A DNA stretch of 64,000 bases, taken from contig PUDQ02000001.1 in NCBI GenBank assembly GCA_002964805.2, forward strand, positions 5,666,001 to 5,730,000. The letters run 5' to 3'. Each line of letters begins with the position of its first letter. Position 1 is the stretch's first letter. The stretch is from Trametes villosa (taxonomy: Eukaryota > Basidiomycota > Agaricomycetes > Polyporales > Polyporaceae). Below the pieces are notes generated by a model. That model saw nothing but the letters and a program-made list of their open reading frames with translations, made no database searches and was not told the DNA's origin. Position numbers and translations under genes: made by a program. This document shows positions 53,692-64,000 of the stretch, one piece after another.

Positions 53692-54406
53692 TGATGCACT
53701 CAACTATCCCCTAGGGACAACCAGAGACAGGCCGAGGGCCTTCGGAGGACGAGGCCTGTAGGGAAGCTAAACGCGGAGCGAGGGAGAAGCTAGGTTCGAG
53801 TCGGGGTGCCCTTCGCGGGGAGAGCGCGATGCGCTGGCACGTCTCGCGAAGGTCGCGGCGCTGGCGCGAAGGTAGCTACGATCAGGTGCTCGCGAGGAGG
53901 GGGGACACGAATATGGGCGCGGTGAAAGACGCAAGGAACGCAACGCAACGCAACGCAACGCAAGACGCTATTCGCAGAGAGGGGACGCAGACGCAATTGA
54001 GCTCCTGAGGGTGAGGGGGAAAGGAATCTGAATTGTCTAGCGCCCGAGGCGCGAAGATACATGGAGGGACCGTAGCTACCTAAGCCTGGACCCGAGCGCG
54101 GCCTAGACTGCTTCTCGGGAACTGCTCCGCGCCGCGCGCGGACCGTCGCGCCCGCCGCGCACCCACTGCGCGCGCGCGCGGGATGCCTGCCGCGCCATTA
54201 GCGCCCGCACCCGATAGGGCCCCGTGTGTGCTGCGCCCGCCTCTCGACAGTGACTCGCGCTCCACGCTGCCCAATGAGCTCCTGCGCACACTCGCTCCCA
54301 AGGCCCTGTCACGAGCTTTGCGCGCGCGCTGCCATCGCGAAATCCAAGTGTGCGCGCCGCCGCCTGTGTCGCGATTTTTGGAGTCAGCGGTGCACCGGGC
54401 GTATCA
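53692..54406 (-). repeat. 3' LTR of element C
   Basis: TGATGCACTC to GGGCGTATCA on the plus strand, 715 bp. It has the same length as the 3' LTR of element B and shares its GCGTT pentamer run (here AACGC, about 53,938-53,962). Confidence 0.88.
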
Positions 54407-56603
54407 TCTCCCCCCCACTGAAATCCCGACCGTCCTCGGTCGGCCATCGTGGCGCGTGCGTGCGCGCTGTGCGGGAACCGGGCACTTCGCGTCGCTAGAG
54501 GTGCAGCGACAAAGCGTGATGTGAGGTGCACCCGCCCGCGCTGTGGAGGGTGGAGTACGGAAGGTCGCGGAGTTTGCGCTCAGTGTGTCGCAATGTGCTT
54601 GATCAGGGTGTACCGCGCCCGCTCGCTGGTCGGCAGTCTCCCGGATGCTCGCTAATGGGGAACGCGAAGGGGATATGCGCGTGCGACACCATTCTTCGCT
54701 TGATGGAGGATAGGGTCTTCCGCGGCCAGGCCGCCGCAGGTTGACGTCTATTGCAGTCGCGCGCGCGAGGCCGTCGTGATCCGAGCCGCTGCGCGGCACT
54801 AACACGACTTGTGGCCCGGTGTTGCGGACACCAGTGCGCTCCTAGGCCTCAAGGGATGCGCGCGCACTGGGTGCGACTCGCGCGCGCTCGGCTCTGGTGG
54901 CGAGATAGCGCAGGAGCGCGGGAAGGGCGAGGCCGAGTAGCGACGGGCGCTTGTGATGAGCTGGTTGAGTAACGAGGCGTCTTGACACATCGGTGACTTC
55001 GCGGGTACGCGCCTGGCGGTTCTCATGAGGCGGAACACGTCCTACACGCCGCGCGCAGTAGGGGCCTCCATGATGGTCACCGGTAGGCGCCAAATCACCC
55101 CATCGCCACGCCTCGCAGGGTAGCGCTAAGCGCGAGCGCGGTCCTCTCTTCGCGATGCCTGGTTCCTTGCCGCGCTGCGGGTCGCGTTGCCTGCGCAAGC
55201 CTCCGCGCCACGCGCGGTCCGCGCGCTGCTCGCTATAAGGCCAATGCGCTCGCGCTGGGCTGTCCCCTCGACCGTCTGACGTGTCCTCGTCCGCCCGCTG
55301 GTGTCCGCTCCCAATGTCTAGCCAGCCCTCGTCCGCGGGACTCGCACCTCCTGACGGACACGCTGACGTTGCCCTGGAGCTCCTGGACGAAGTCCTGGAG
55401 CCCCTGTGGATGTCTGAGCCTAGTGGTGTCGCCGACGCGACCGACTACCTCTTGTGGGCGGAGCAGGTCGCCACCGCCTTGGTACGCCTAGCCGCGACTC
55501 CTGTTACCACTGCGCCCGCTGACGCCCTCTTGCTAGGACACCGCGATCGCCTCCGGGGTCGACCCTTCGCGCCTCGCTGCGTATGCGGACCGCGTCCATC
55601 ATGTCATCGCGCGCCGCCTGCCTGGTGCTCGCGACATGTGGCCAGAGTGGGCAAGCGGCGCCCTGCTGCAGGCCGACGACCGCGCCCAGGCTGCTGAAGC
55701 TGCCCGCCGCGCTGCTGAAGACGAGGCTCGTCGCGCCGCACCTTTCGAGTCTCGCGAGGCTGCACCGCGCGGTGCTGGAGCGCGCAACTATGCCTCCCTC
55801 GCGCCGCCAGCTGCGCTTTCCGCGATGGACCGTCTCCGAGCTCTGGGCGCGTCCGCTCGCCGTTCCACCTCTGCCTTCGCGACCCCTGAGAAGGAGCCGG
55901 ACTTGGCCGCCGTCCCGGAACGCCCCAAACCGCGCCCGCGCAACTTCACAACCCCGCGCACGCAGTTGTTCGACCACGTTGCCGTCCCGTCGTGCACCTC
56001 GTCGGCTACTCCCGCTGCTGCTCCGGCGCCGCGCAAGCGCGACCGAACCCCCGAGGCGTCCCTGGACCTGGACCATCTGGTCGAGGAGGAGAGCGATGAG
56101 TCGGAGTCTGAAGGAGACGACACTGGGCCCGCTCGCGCGACCCGCTCTGCGACGCGTGGCCAGTCTACCACCTCGGCGCCGCCTGCCAAGAAGGCGCGCA
56201 CCTCCGCAAAGAGCAAGGCCCCTCGCGCGCCTGAGCCCGAGCTGCTCGCCAACTGGGTGGTGCGTCTGCCTGTCCTCCTACAGGTGCGCGGTAGCGCTGA
56301 CCTTCTTCCTCCGGTGTAGCAGTACCCACGTTGTGCGAAGTGTGCGGAGCGCGGCCAGATTTGCACCCTTCAAGAGGATGCGCCGCGTTGCCACCGGTGC
56401 GCGCAACACCACCGCCGCTGCATTTTCGGCCCTGAGCCCGGCGTGCCGTATGCGGCCTGGTACGATCAACAGCACTTTCCACGCGGTAAGGTGTCCTGGT
56501 CTCTCCTCCTACCGCCTGCTGCTGACGCCCTCTCAGCGATCGCGGCCTTGAACACCACCGGCCAGGTCGTCTCCGCGAACTTCGCGACGCCGCAGACCGT
56601 CCC
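53692..56603 (-). mobile_element. Gypsy-type LTR element C, inverted and truncated
   Basis: It is the reverse complement of the right end of element B: 3' LTR (53,692-54,406, 715 bp), polypurine tract (CTCCCCCCCACT on the plus strand at about 54,407-54,420), and the internal part with the antisense gene. Similarity to B ends at about 56,603, inside the last exon of that gene. Gag and the 5' LTR are missing. The left flank is GACGC, the same five bases as left of element A. Confidence 0.85.
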
Positions 56604-56964
56604 ACGACGCGCAAAGGACGCTGGTCCGACCCCAGAACAGGCAAGTGGCGAGTCTAGGAACTGGACTCCTGTCACCGCGCTTTCCAACAGCCTAGCCCAG
56701 GACCCGAACTTGAAAACCTGTTCCTGGCCTGTTCCCGGTCCTGGTTCCGGTCAGGAACAGCTTAAACTAGCCCTAGTTCGTGTCCAAAGCCTTTCCCGGC
56801 ACCTGAACAGGCATCATGCTACGTCACTGTTCCGCACCTGGACGAGGCTCGGGACAAAAAGCCTGGTCCTCACGCTTTCCCCGATCCTGAACCAGGCTTT
56901 GGACCGGAAACCTCTCTCCCATCCTGTTCGTACCCCCAGGAAATGTTATGGGCTGGACCCTTGA
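55314..56964 (+). CDS. Second copy of the antisense Zn(II)2Cys6-type gene, chimeric 3' end
   Basis: Exons: 55314-55481, 55537-56259, 56320-56485 and 56537-56964, giving 494 residues. The first three exons and all three introns have exactly the same lengths as at 34,841-33,398. The Cys cluster CAKCAERGQIC...RCHRCAQHHRRC is intact. Differences from the other copy are scattered substitutions that keep the frame. After FATPQTVP the frame leaves the element (breakpoint about 56,603) and runs on into unrelated sequence until a stop at 56,962-56,964. The fused tail is therefore accidental. Both copies keep frame and splice sites, which may reflect selection or recent amplification. Confidence 0.65.
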
Positions 56965-57189
56965 CACCCCGCTTCCCTACGGTGCGCGCCTCAAGACTGC
57001 CTCCCCCGCTCGGTGCGCGCCTCAAGACTGCCTCCCCCGCTCTCCCCGCACCCACGCGAGCTCCTCTCGCGCACGTCGGCGCGAGCTCCTGCGCGAGCTC
57101 CTTCCGCGCGCGCATGCGCTACCTCTTCCGTGTGCCTGCGGAGAGAGTGCCGTAGCTCTCCGAGCTCACCCGCGCTTGGTAGGTGCTCG

Positions 57190-57480
57190 CGCTTCGAGCA
57201 CCATGCGCTTATACCTCGAGCTACAGAGCTCTGGAGCTCTGGAGCTCCGCGCGCGCGAGTCCCAAGCTCGGGGCTACGGAGCTCTTGAGCTCAGGAGCTC
57301 CGCGCGCGAGTTCCAAGCTCGGAGCTACAGAGCTCGGGAGCTCCACGCGCGAGTTCCAAGCTCTGAGCTCTGGAGCTCTGGAGTCCCGGAGCTCTGGAGC
57401 CCCGGAGCTCTGCGCGCGCGAGTTGTGAGCTCGAAGCTCTGCAGCTCCTCGCGCGCGAGTTCCGAGCTCGCGAGCGCAGA
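57190..57480 (+). repeat. GAGCTC-rich minisatellite
   Basis: Imperfect units of roughly 55-60 bp are built from CGCGCGCGAGTTCCAAGCTC followed by GGAGCTACAGAGCTC and GGAGCTCTGGAGCTC words. The many GAGCTC palindromes would allow extensive self-pairing. A smaller direct repeat (GGTGCGCGCCTCAAGACTGC, two copies) lies at 56,981-57,050. The remaining 56,965-57,719 stretch holds no recognised gene. Confidence 0.75.
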
Positions 57481-57719
57481 GCATTGTCCGCTCTTCCTCG
57501 CGCCCGCGAACAGGTCTGCGCGATCCTTCTCGTGCGCTCAGAGCATCGTACATTTCCGTCTCCCGTCCCGCGCTTCACTCTATACGACACGAAGTGTTGT
57601 GCGTGCAGGCCGTCTAGCTCCTCGCGTAAACTCACGATATCGGTTGTCCGGAGCACGAGATGAGATTACGATGACATAGGTAGTGTACAGGGGATGAACA
57701 GGGGATGAACGCACAGAAA

Positions 57720-60700
57720 TCACTGCTTCTTCGACTCCTTCGACTTGGGCTTCGGCAGAGTGAAGTTGTAGTCCGCGTCGATGATCTGCAAGGACTCACG
57801 GACATGAGGGCGTAGCGAGTCCAGCCAATCGCGGTCGTAGCAGTTTCGCCACAGGCCGATGGGCGCGATGCCTTCCACGGTCCGTCCTCCCTCCTGCAGG
57901 ACGCGTGTGCGTGGAGGATTCCCCACGGTCGCACGCTCACCGACAGGCTTCTTCCACAGCTCGCGATACAGAGCATCGAGCGTCCACAGAAAGAGCTTGA
58001 AAGCCGCGCTCTGCCACCGCGCCTCGATGATGCGGAAGACGGGTGGGTGGGCCTTCTCCGGACCGTCGGTTTCGTCGCCGCTCATGTGGATGGGACGGAG
58101 CTTGTTGAAGAGGCGGTTGTGCTGTCTGAGCTTGAGCTCCACAATCACGAAGACACGGCTGTCGCGAAGCTGCGAGCTGGTCAGCTTTCGTATCAACTTG
58201 AGTGGCTGCGCACGTACCGTTCCTTGGCGGGCGTTCGTGGCTTTGCGCTTCTTCACCCGGTCTTGATGCTCCTGGTCCGGCGGGTCCATATGCTGACGGT
58301 AGACCCCATGTCGATACTCCATGTGTCTGTTCAGGATAGTGGTGATGTTGGCCTCTGTGAGGATCTCGTCGGGGAGTGAACAATCCGAGTACTCTCCACT
58401 CTTGTACATGGAGATCAAGCTCTTGATGAAGATCGACTTCGCGAGCTGGTTGAAGTGGCTGTTGCGATCCTTCCATGGGCGGATGAAGTCCACGCGGAAG
58501 TGCTGGACGGAGCATGTCAGCAGATCTTCGTTCCCGTCGTTCCCCGGCTTCAGGAAGCTCTCCATCTCCTCGTCCGTGATCGGAGGATTCTTCTCGACCA
58601 ATTCGGCCATCGTCTTCACGTCGCATAGCACGAACAGGTGCTTGCGGACGCATTTCTGTGAATGATACCGACACATCAGCGCAAGCGAACACAACAAATG
58701 TGAGGTGCACTGACCTGGAGGTCCTTGACGGCTTCAGCATACCGTGGGTCATCGAGAATCGATACTTTCGGCTTGCGCTTGCGCTTGCGCACATTGAGGG
58801 CGCAATCCTCGGACTCGTCGTCGCCCTCGTCTCCACCATCGTCCTCGTCGCCAAGCTCGCCGTCCTGCTCTTCGCGATCTTCATCTCCGCTGTACCGTTT
58901 CCCCGTGCGGCCTGCGCCATGAAGGCCAGCGTTGTCGAGGCGATCGAGGCGGTCACTGATCGCACCAAACTGATCCGTGAGGGTAGAGCTGAAGAAGGTA
59001 TGAATCAGGGGCGCGACATTGGCGATGGGGATACAAACGCACCGAAGCTGCTGATTCTCCGCCAGCACGGCCTGCATGATTTGTGCCATCTTCTCGTTCT
59101 GTTGAAGAAGCATCGCCATGAATTGCGACGACACGTCCTGAACGATTGTTAGATACATGGTGGAGCATCATATATAACACGCACGCATACCTTCACAGGC
59201 GATGGCGTCGCTGTATGGTCGAACGATGGCGATGGTTCGCGGTACGTCGGCGAACTAGCAGTGTCTGATGATGCGCCGCTTCGTGGTGGCTTCGTAGGGG
59301 ACGGTGTGCTGGTCGTACCGAACGCTTGGGATGGCTCACTGACCCGGCGCGGCGGCGTACTCGAAAGATCAGACGGAGGTTGCAGCGATGAAGGCCCGGA
59401 GGGTGACGGCTTCGCATTGGCGGGCGAGGGTGTGTGCTGCGCCGACAAAGGAGGAGTGAGCGAACGAGTGTCTTCAGGGATGGAGTTCGTCGTGTGTTGC
59501 GGAGCCCGAGGCGGCGCAGCTTCGACATCCATCGCTGTGTCTTCTTGGGCAAGTTGCTGGCATATCAGCTCCTCGTCGAGCTCCTTGTCGTCAGGGTGGC
59601 GGATTTGCAGGAGCGTGTTCTCCTCCAGCCGATACGCCTCCTCTCGCCGTCGTGCCTCCTCGTACAAGGACTCCTCTTGGCGACGAGCTGCCTCCTCCTC
59701 CGCGCGACGCGCGGCCTCTTGCTGGCGCACCACCTCTTGCTGACGCGCGGCCTCTTGTTGACGCGCGACCTCTTGCTGACGCGCTAGCTCGAGACGACGT
59801 GCCTCTGCTTCCTCTGCTTCGCGACGCGCCCTCTGGCCCAGCTCCTGTTGATAGGCGTACCACTCGGCCGAAAGAAGGCTCTCTTCCTCTGCGCGTGAGG
59901 CCTCCTGACGTAAAAGCTCCTTGCGAAGAGCCTCGCGACGCAGCTCCTCGCGCTGGAACGCCTGTCGGTGCAAACGCTCCTCACGCTCCTCCTGCTCGCG
60001 AACGACTTGGTGCGTGCTTCCCTGTTCGTATGCCGCTCTACGCAGCTCGCCCTGGCGCCGGGTCTCCCGATCCTGGTGCGCTTGCTGCAGAGCATGCCAA
60101 CGCTGCTCCGACGTCGCTGTGTCCTCCACGGGCGGAGGATGGAATTGGGATGAAGGCATATGCGGGCCAGCCCGGGCTGGGAGGGACTTTTTGACGGCCG
60201 GGGGTTGTGGCTGGACTGTGAAGGACGGCTCTCGGCGGATCGTCTGCGACTTGTGCGGATAGGCAGGTTGCGGATCGACGCGGAAGGACGGTTGACGACC
60301 GCGCAACTTCCCGGGAGTCGTTCGTTGGGGTGGGTCGGGCAGAAGACGACCACCGCCAGAATGCGGGTCAGCCGCCGTCGTAGGTGCCACATGTCCCTGG
60401 ACTCGGACGTTCTTCAGGTGCAGAAGTGTTAGCCAATACAGGGGGACATTCAGCAAGAGAGCGTACCTTTGCACTGTAGGTGGCGCCCACCGCCTTTCCA
60501 GTCTCCGCAACCTCGAGGGGGGAAGCGTAGACCTGCTGTGGGTCAAGGACAATCAGCACCTCGCATGCCATGACCCAAAACTCGAATCATACCTGGTCAA
60601 CTCTACGGCTCTTGCCATTCGATACAAACTCGTGCGCGTGCGCGTCAGTGAGGGGGCGTTTCTCCCCCAAGATACGCGAAGGACCAGCCTGCTTGAGTGG

Positions 60701-60823
60701 CGCGTCCTGCGCGTCTTCGAGTGGCGGCGCGCCCGGCACGCTTGACGGGATATGACCGGCATATCCATGGCCTGTGTTAGGCTGAGGACCCGCGGGGGCG
60801 TTCGTGAAGCTCTCGGAGTCCAT
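57720..60823 (-). CDS. 959-residue coiled-coil protein of unknown function
   Basis: Exons: 60823-60593, 60535-60467, 60411-59191, 59137-58715 and 58655-57720; all lengths are multiples of three, so every intron is phase 0. After a disordered N-terminus comes a long Glu/Arg/Gln-rich coiled coil (about residues 215-360) with repeats such as ARQQEVARQQEAARQQE. A Ser/Pro/Thr-rich region with several T-P/S-P pairs follows, then a second short coiled coil (MLLQQNEKMAQIMQAVLAEN). An acidic patch and a nuclear-signal-like RKRKRKPK come next. The C-terminal 310 residues form a conserved-looking domain starting KCVRKHLFVLCDVKTMAELV, which also occurs alone at 62,910-63,239. I do not recognise the family. 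Confidence 0.72.
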
Positions 60824-61155
60824 GGTGTTCACCAGTCAATGGGAATCGGATGGGGAGAGACGAGTCGACGGAGAAAGGATGGAGGTCCAGAAGAAGCGCG
60901 TTTGTGGTCCTTATCTACCCATCAAGCAAGTGTCAAAGAGAGCAGCCCACAGCAGCCTCGCGGAGTGGCTCAGGCGCTACCGTCCGCGGCTCCTGTTCGG
61001 TCATCATTGTCTGAGAGAGCTGTACGGCGGGCGCGTGCTGCCAACCCTAGAGCACTATAGCATTGAGGATGACTACTTTACAGACACTACGAGATTCTAA
61101 TTGTAGCGGTCAGTCGTGTCGCACTTCAGAGAGATTTACTGCGCGAACCTTTGAG
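60824..61155. other. Intergenic, no gene seen
   Basis: It lies between the start of the 959-residue gene and the 3' end of the SUN gene. No motif was seen. Confidence 0.45.
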
Positions 61156-62082
61156 TTACACAGGAGTTCCGTGTATGCGAACTCGATATAGACACGTCGA
61201 GTTACTTCCCCAGTTGTCCAGAATTTCCACAGCGACAACGCCAACAGACAGCGGGCTGCGGAGATACTCTTGGAAAACTGGGAACGTCTGGACCGGGTCC
61301 TCGCCATGCACGTCGTATACGAAGGAGGCCAGGGGTGCCCAGAGGTGCCCGCGTGAAATGCTTGGAGCCTGACCATGTTCGTTCGTGATTCCCGCCGCAA
61401 CGAGTACCTCGAACGCATCCCTGTTATGCTGCCCTTCCACCACCCCCCACAGCGTAACGTTCCTTGGGGCCTGCCCGATGTCCACAGCGATTTCTGAGGG
61501 AAGATGCTCCAGTGAGATATTCTCGGGGCGTAACATGCGCGGTAGTCGGATCGCCAGTTGAGAGGGAAGGGCGTTGATTGACCAGCATTTACCGGCATGG
61601 ACGTCGTCGTCAATCGCGATGTTTGGATCGTCTTCGCGGGACGAAAAGAGGCCGCCCTGGCCAGACGTTAACGGGAGGGCAATTCTCCCGCCATTCGCAC
61701 GAAGTGCGAAATCCGGACGCCTACGGTTGGCTAGAAGGTGGGCCCTGAAAGCTGAGGCCACGGCGTCTTCTATCGCGGCTCTGACGGGAGGTTTGAGCGG
61801 AGAGGTGGATTCCAAGGCCGTAAGCTGCCAAGGCAGGTGAGGTAGTGCAGCAGGTAGCCAGGACCCAGGGGTGTGTGAGAGCTGGAGGCCAAGAGCGAGA
61901 GCGAGGAGCGCGATCGCTAGGACTGCTGGCAGAAAGACAGGGGAGCGTTTGGGTACGTCGGGGAGCAGGGGGGAGAGCTCGGGCTCCTCAACGTCTGAAG
62001 AGGCTGAGTTCAAGGAGGCGAATCGCAGGAGCTTTTGAGGCTCTAGCAGAGATCTCGTCAACCTATATGATCGCGCTTGCAC
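61156..62082 (-). CDS. SUN-domain protein of the nuclear envelope
   Basis: Open frame of about 308 residues. SUN proteins span the inner nuclear membrane and pair with KASH proteins to form the LINC bridge. A hydrophobic segment (FLPAVLAIALLALALGL, about residues 49-66) follows a Pro/Glu-rich nucleoplasmic part. The SUN domain fills the C-terminal 200 residues. It has RIALPLTSGQGG, GKCWSI, LAIRLPRMLRPENISLEHLP, QAPRNVTLWGV, QTFPVF and the closing VAVEILDNWGSNSTCLYRVR. The frame has no ATG before the membrane segment (it opens with GTG at 62,082), so the true start must lie in an upstream exon I could not place. The luminal coiled coil of larger SUN proteins is absent. Confidence 0.85.
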   Translation of the reverse strand: MQARSYRLTRSLLEPQKLLRFASLNSASSDVEEPELSPLLPDVPKRSPVFLPAVLAIALLALALGLQLSHTPGSWLPAALPHLPWQLTALESTSPLKPPVRAAIEDAVASAFRAHLLANRRRPDFALRANGGRIALPLTSGQGGLFSSREDDPNIAIDDDVHAGKCWSINALPSQLAIRLPRMLRPENISLEHLPSEIAVDIGQAPRNVTLWGVVEGQHNRDAFEVLVAAGITNEHGQAPSISRGHLWAPLASFVYDVHGEDPVQTFPVFQEYLRSPLSVGVVAVEILDNWGSNSTCLYRVRIHGTPV

Positions 62083-62909
62083 GAGAGAGGGAGCTCACGA
62101 CTGGGCTCCGCCGGCCACGCCCTCGAATCCTCTCGGAAAACGAACCTCCTCCCGTCAAATCGCGACTCACGGTCGGCACGCGAAGGCATATCGATGTGTC
62201 ACTTGAAGGTTCCGGCGCACGGAGTAGGGGTCGAACACGAGTGGGACCCACGAAGAGGCGCCGACATGGCGGTTGCACGGCGCTTGTCGTGGGCGCGAAA
62301 TGGGGATTTCTGCGCACCCAGTGTGTCTGACTGCCCCAATACCGCCTGCATTGTACTCTCGAATCGTCAGGTGTCCCCTCGTAAGTACATCAGTCCGGCC
62401 TCGGTGGGATACTCCGGTGCGCTTGAAGAGCCGCGTGCTGTCAGTATGTAGTACTCCAAAGTTGGAAGGAGGGCACGCGCGCGAGCGCGAGGAGGTACGA
62501 GGAGAGTGAGGCAGGGTCTGGGCGTAGGGAGCGTACGCGAGCCGCGGCGCGAGGTATTCACCCGCGGGCGCGGGGGCGTGAGGAAGGCCGTGAGGGAGGG
62601 AGAGCGCGACGGAGAGCGCGAGAGAGGGAGGGCGGGAGGGAGGGAGAGGCGGCAAAGCGCGTCCACTGTGTACGCTTCACCGCGCCTGTCGCCACCAGAG
62701 CGTACGCGGTTGGTAGTATGGAGAGCGAGCTTTACCTTGCGAAAGCAAAAACAACGAAAATCATTCGGCGTCGACTCACGCAGTGGTATTCGCACAAATC
62801 TCTACTATTCTTTGCAGGCTTCTCCTATCTACACCATATACTTCCTCATCGTATACCTCCTCTTGCACCACGAAATGAGCAAGTCAAGCTCCGATGCTAC
62901 CTGCTTCGC
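62083..62909. other. No firm gene; GA-rich tract; possible 5' exon of the SUN gene
   Basis: The stretch 62,560-62,660 is a GAGGGAGNG-rich purine tract. An upstream exon of the SUN gene is expected in 62,083-62,400 but no unique splice can be chosen. Confidence 0.4.
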
Positions 62910-63344
62910 TCATAAGACGCTGAACTTTTGTAGTACTTGGACAGTACGCACCTCGTCATAGGTGATCTCCCTCGAACACGGGTATTCCGCCAAGTACCGC
63001 CCAGAGGAGATCGCCTCGAGAAAATCGAGGCAGAAGACATATCGAGCTTCTAGGTTTATGAACGAGAGTTTCCAGCTCTGTTCCAGATCGAATCTGAACT
63101 CCTCCGCAGTGCAGCGCACGGTGGAAGCAGCGCGCCCGTAAAGGCGTTTCTCGGCGTCGGTGAGTGGTGGGAGACGCTGAGCAAGGTCGTTCCACGACGA
63201 GATCTTCAACAAGGAGAATAGATGTTTCCTGGTCGCGCTCTGTTGGAAAGGGTTTAGTTGACGAGAAATCGACTGGAAGCCACATAGACTTACACGCAAC
63301 GCCGCACGGACGCGGAACTGATCACGGATGTCCAAGGTATTCAT
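62910..63344 (-). CDS. Short paralogue of the C-terminal domain of the 959-residue protein
   Basis: Exons: 63344-63294 (MNTLDIRDQFRVRAALR) and 63239-62910, with a 54-nt intron, giving 126 residues. After the splice the sequence SATRKHLFSLLKISSWNDLA and QRLPPLTDAEKRLYG parallels KCVRKHLFVLCDVKTMAELV and PPITDEE of the gene at 57,720. The later EEFRFDLEQSWKLSFIN matches QHFRVDFIRPWKDRNSHFN. The intron before the RKHLF motif is at the same place as in the longer gene. The N-terminal 650 residues and the last part of the domain are absent. It may be a shortened gene or a relic. Confidence 0.6.
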   Translation of the reverse strand: MNTLDIRDQFRVRAALRVSLCGFQSISRQLNPFQQSATRKHLFSLLKISSWNDLAQRLPPLTDAEKRLYGRAASTVRCTAEEFRFDLEQSWKLSFINLEARYVFCLDFLEAISSGRYLAEYPCSREITYDEVRTVQVLQKFSVL

Positions 63345-64000
63345 GAGCTTCGCTGGGCGGTGAAGGCGACTGCGGGGGATGGTGATGGGAGCCGCGATGT
63401 CGAGCAATTATAAAGACTCCTGACGTCCAAGCGCGCCAGCTTACTACCCAAGAGGGAACAATGGATTGCGAACGCAGGCCATCAAAGCGATTGATAGTGG
63501 AATCCAGGAGCGAAGAACAAGCGAAGGAGGTGAATGCGAGCGCAGGTGGACGCGAACGGAGGTGATCTCATTCAGATTTCGGCTCCAGACGGTGCTATTA
63601 CTATAGCTACTGATTATACTCTACGAGGAGCCAAGTGGTCCGAATCAGGCCCTTTCCACTACGACATATGCATCAGCGTATGATCGCGGTCTCGATACGG
63701 CAGGAATACTGACTTGCAGAGACCCGTCTGGTACCCCAATCGCCGCCAACCCAGGAAAGTGCTTGCTTTTTCGGCGTAACGGTCAGGCGGCGGCCATCTG
63801 CTCGCTGAAAGCCCGGTTCGACTACTTGCCAGAACTCTTCGCCCGAGGTAGGGTCCAGGGACCGCACCCAGAACTGGGAGCTTGCAGGTGTCTTGTGCCA
63901 GAACAGGTCGCCGCGCTGTAGGGCGCAGCTCGCGTGTAGACGAGGGGGGCTCACGATCAGCCGGTCTGACTCGGTCTTGAACCAATAGGTATACTGTCGC
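63345..64000. other. Intergenic plus a possible partial coding frame at the edge
   Basis: A minus-strand frame is open from the right edge to 63,673 (QRGDLFWHKTPASSQFWVRS, then SGEEFWQVVEPGF). It could be the end of a gene starting outside the window, but no family is recognised. The rest (63,345-63,670) shows nothing. Confidence 0.35.

Overview
The window looks like nuclear DNA of a filamentous basidiomycete, probably an Agaricomycete close to the polypores. The base composition is GC-rich. Genes are split by many introns of about 50-60 nt that start with GT(A/G) and carry CTAAC/CTGAC-like branch sites. HET-domain genes, Agaricomycete-type retroelement gag proteins, a TET/JBP-like oxygenase and a KDZ-like N-terminus all point the same way. 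The species cannot be named from the sequence.

Housekeeping part (1-26,575). A GH47 mannosidase runs off the left edge. It is followed by an intron-containing tRNA-Leu(AAG), the ERV1 sulfhydryl oxidase, two Pro-rich genes of unknown function, a HET-domain gene divergent from the ribosome-biogenesis helicase DBP9, a second HET-domain gene with a long Pro/Ser tail, and an AGC kinase convergent with it. The larger Pro-rich gene (9,624) is flanked on both sides by copies of a hairpin-forming repeat.

Repeat-rich part (26,576-57,700). A diverged copy of the upstream region of the 9,624 gene ends in a gypsy-type LTR within three codons of its own ATG. Next come a gag fragment, a complete LTR-to-LTR element (28,918-36,463) and the RNase H-bearing 3' half of a LINE ending in poly(A). 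The LTR element has gag but no recognisable pol. On its opposite strand it carries a four-exon gene with a Zn(II)2Cys6-type cysteine cluster. A second copy of the element, in inverted orientation and truncated, lies at 53,692-56,603. Between them are a tandem pair of small secreted repeat-peptide genes (the second cut by a gag-only Copia element), a 2.6 kb foldback element whose arms are about 1 kb inverted repeats and which splits a gene between 8-bp target duplications, a protein with two viroplasmin-like domains, and a TET/JBP-like dioxygenase divergent from the start of a KDZ-like ORF that the inverted LTR element interrupts.

Right part (57,700-64,000). A GAGCTC-rich minisatellite is followed by a 959-residue coiled-coil protein of unknown function, a SUN-domain nuclear-envelope protein, and a short paralogue of the C-terminal domain of the 959-residue protein. 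A possible partial coding frame reaches the right edge.

Exon coordinates were derived by hand from frame continuity, splice signals and family motifs. No alignment or search was run.
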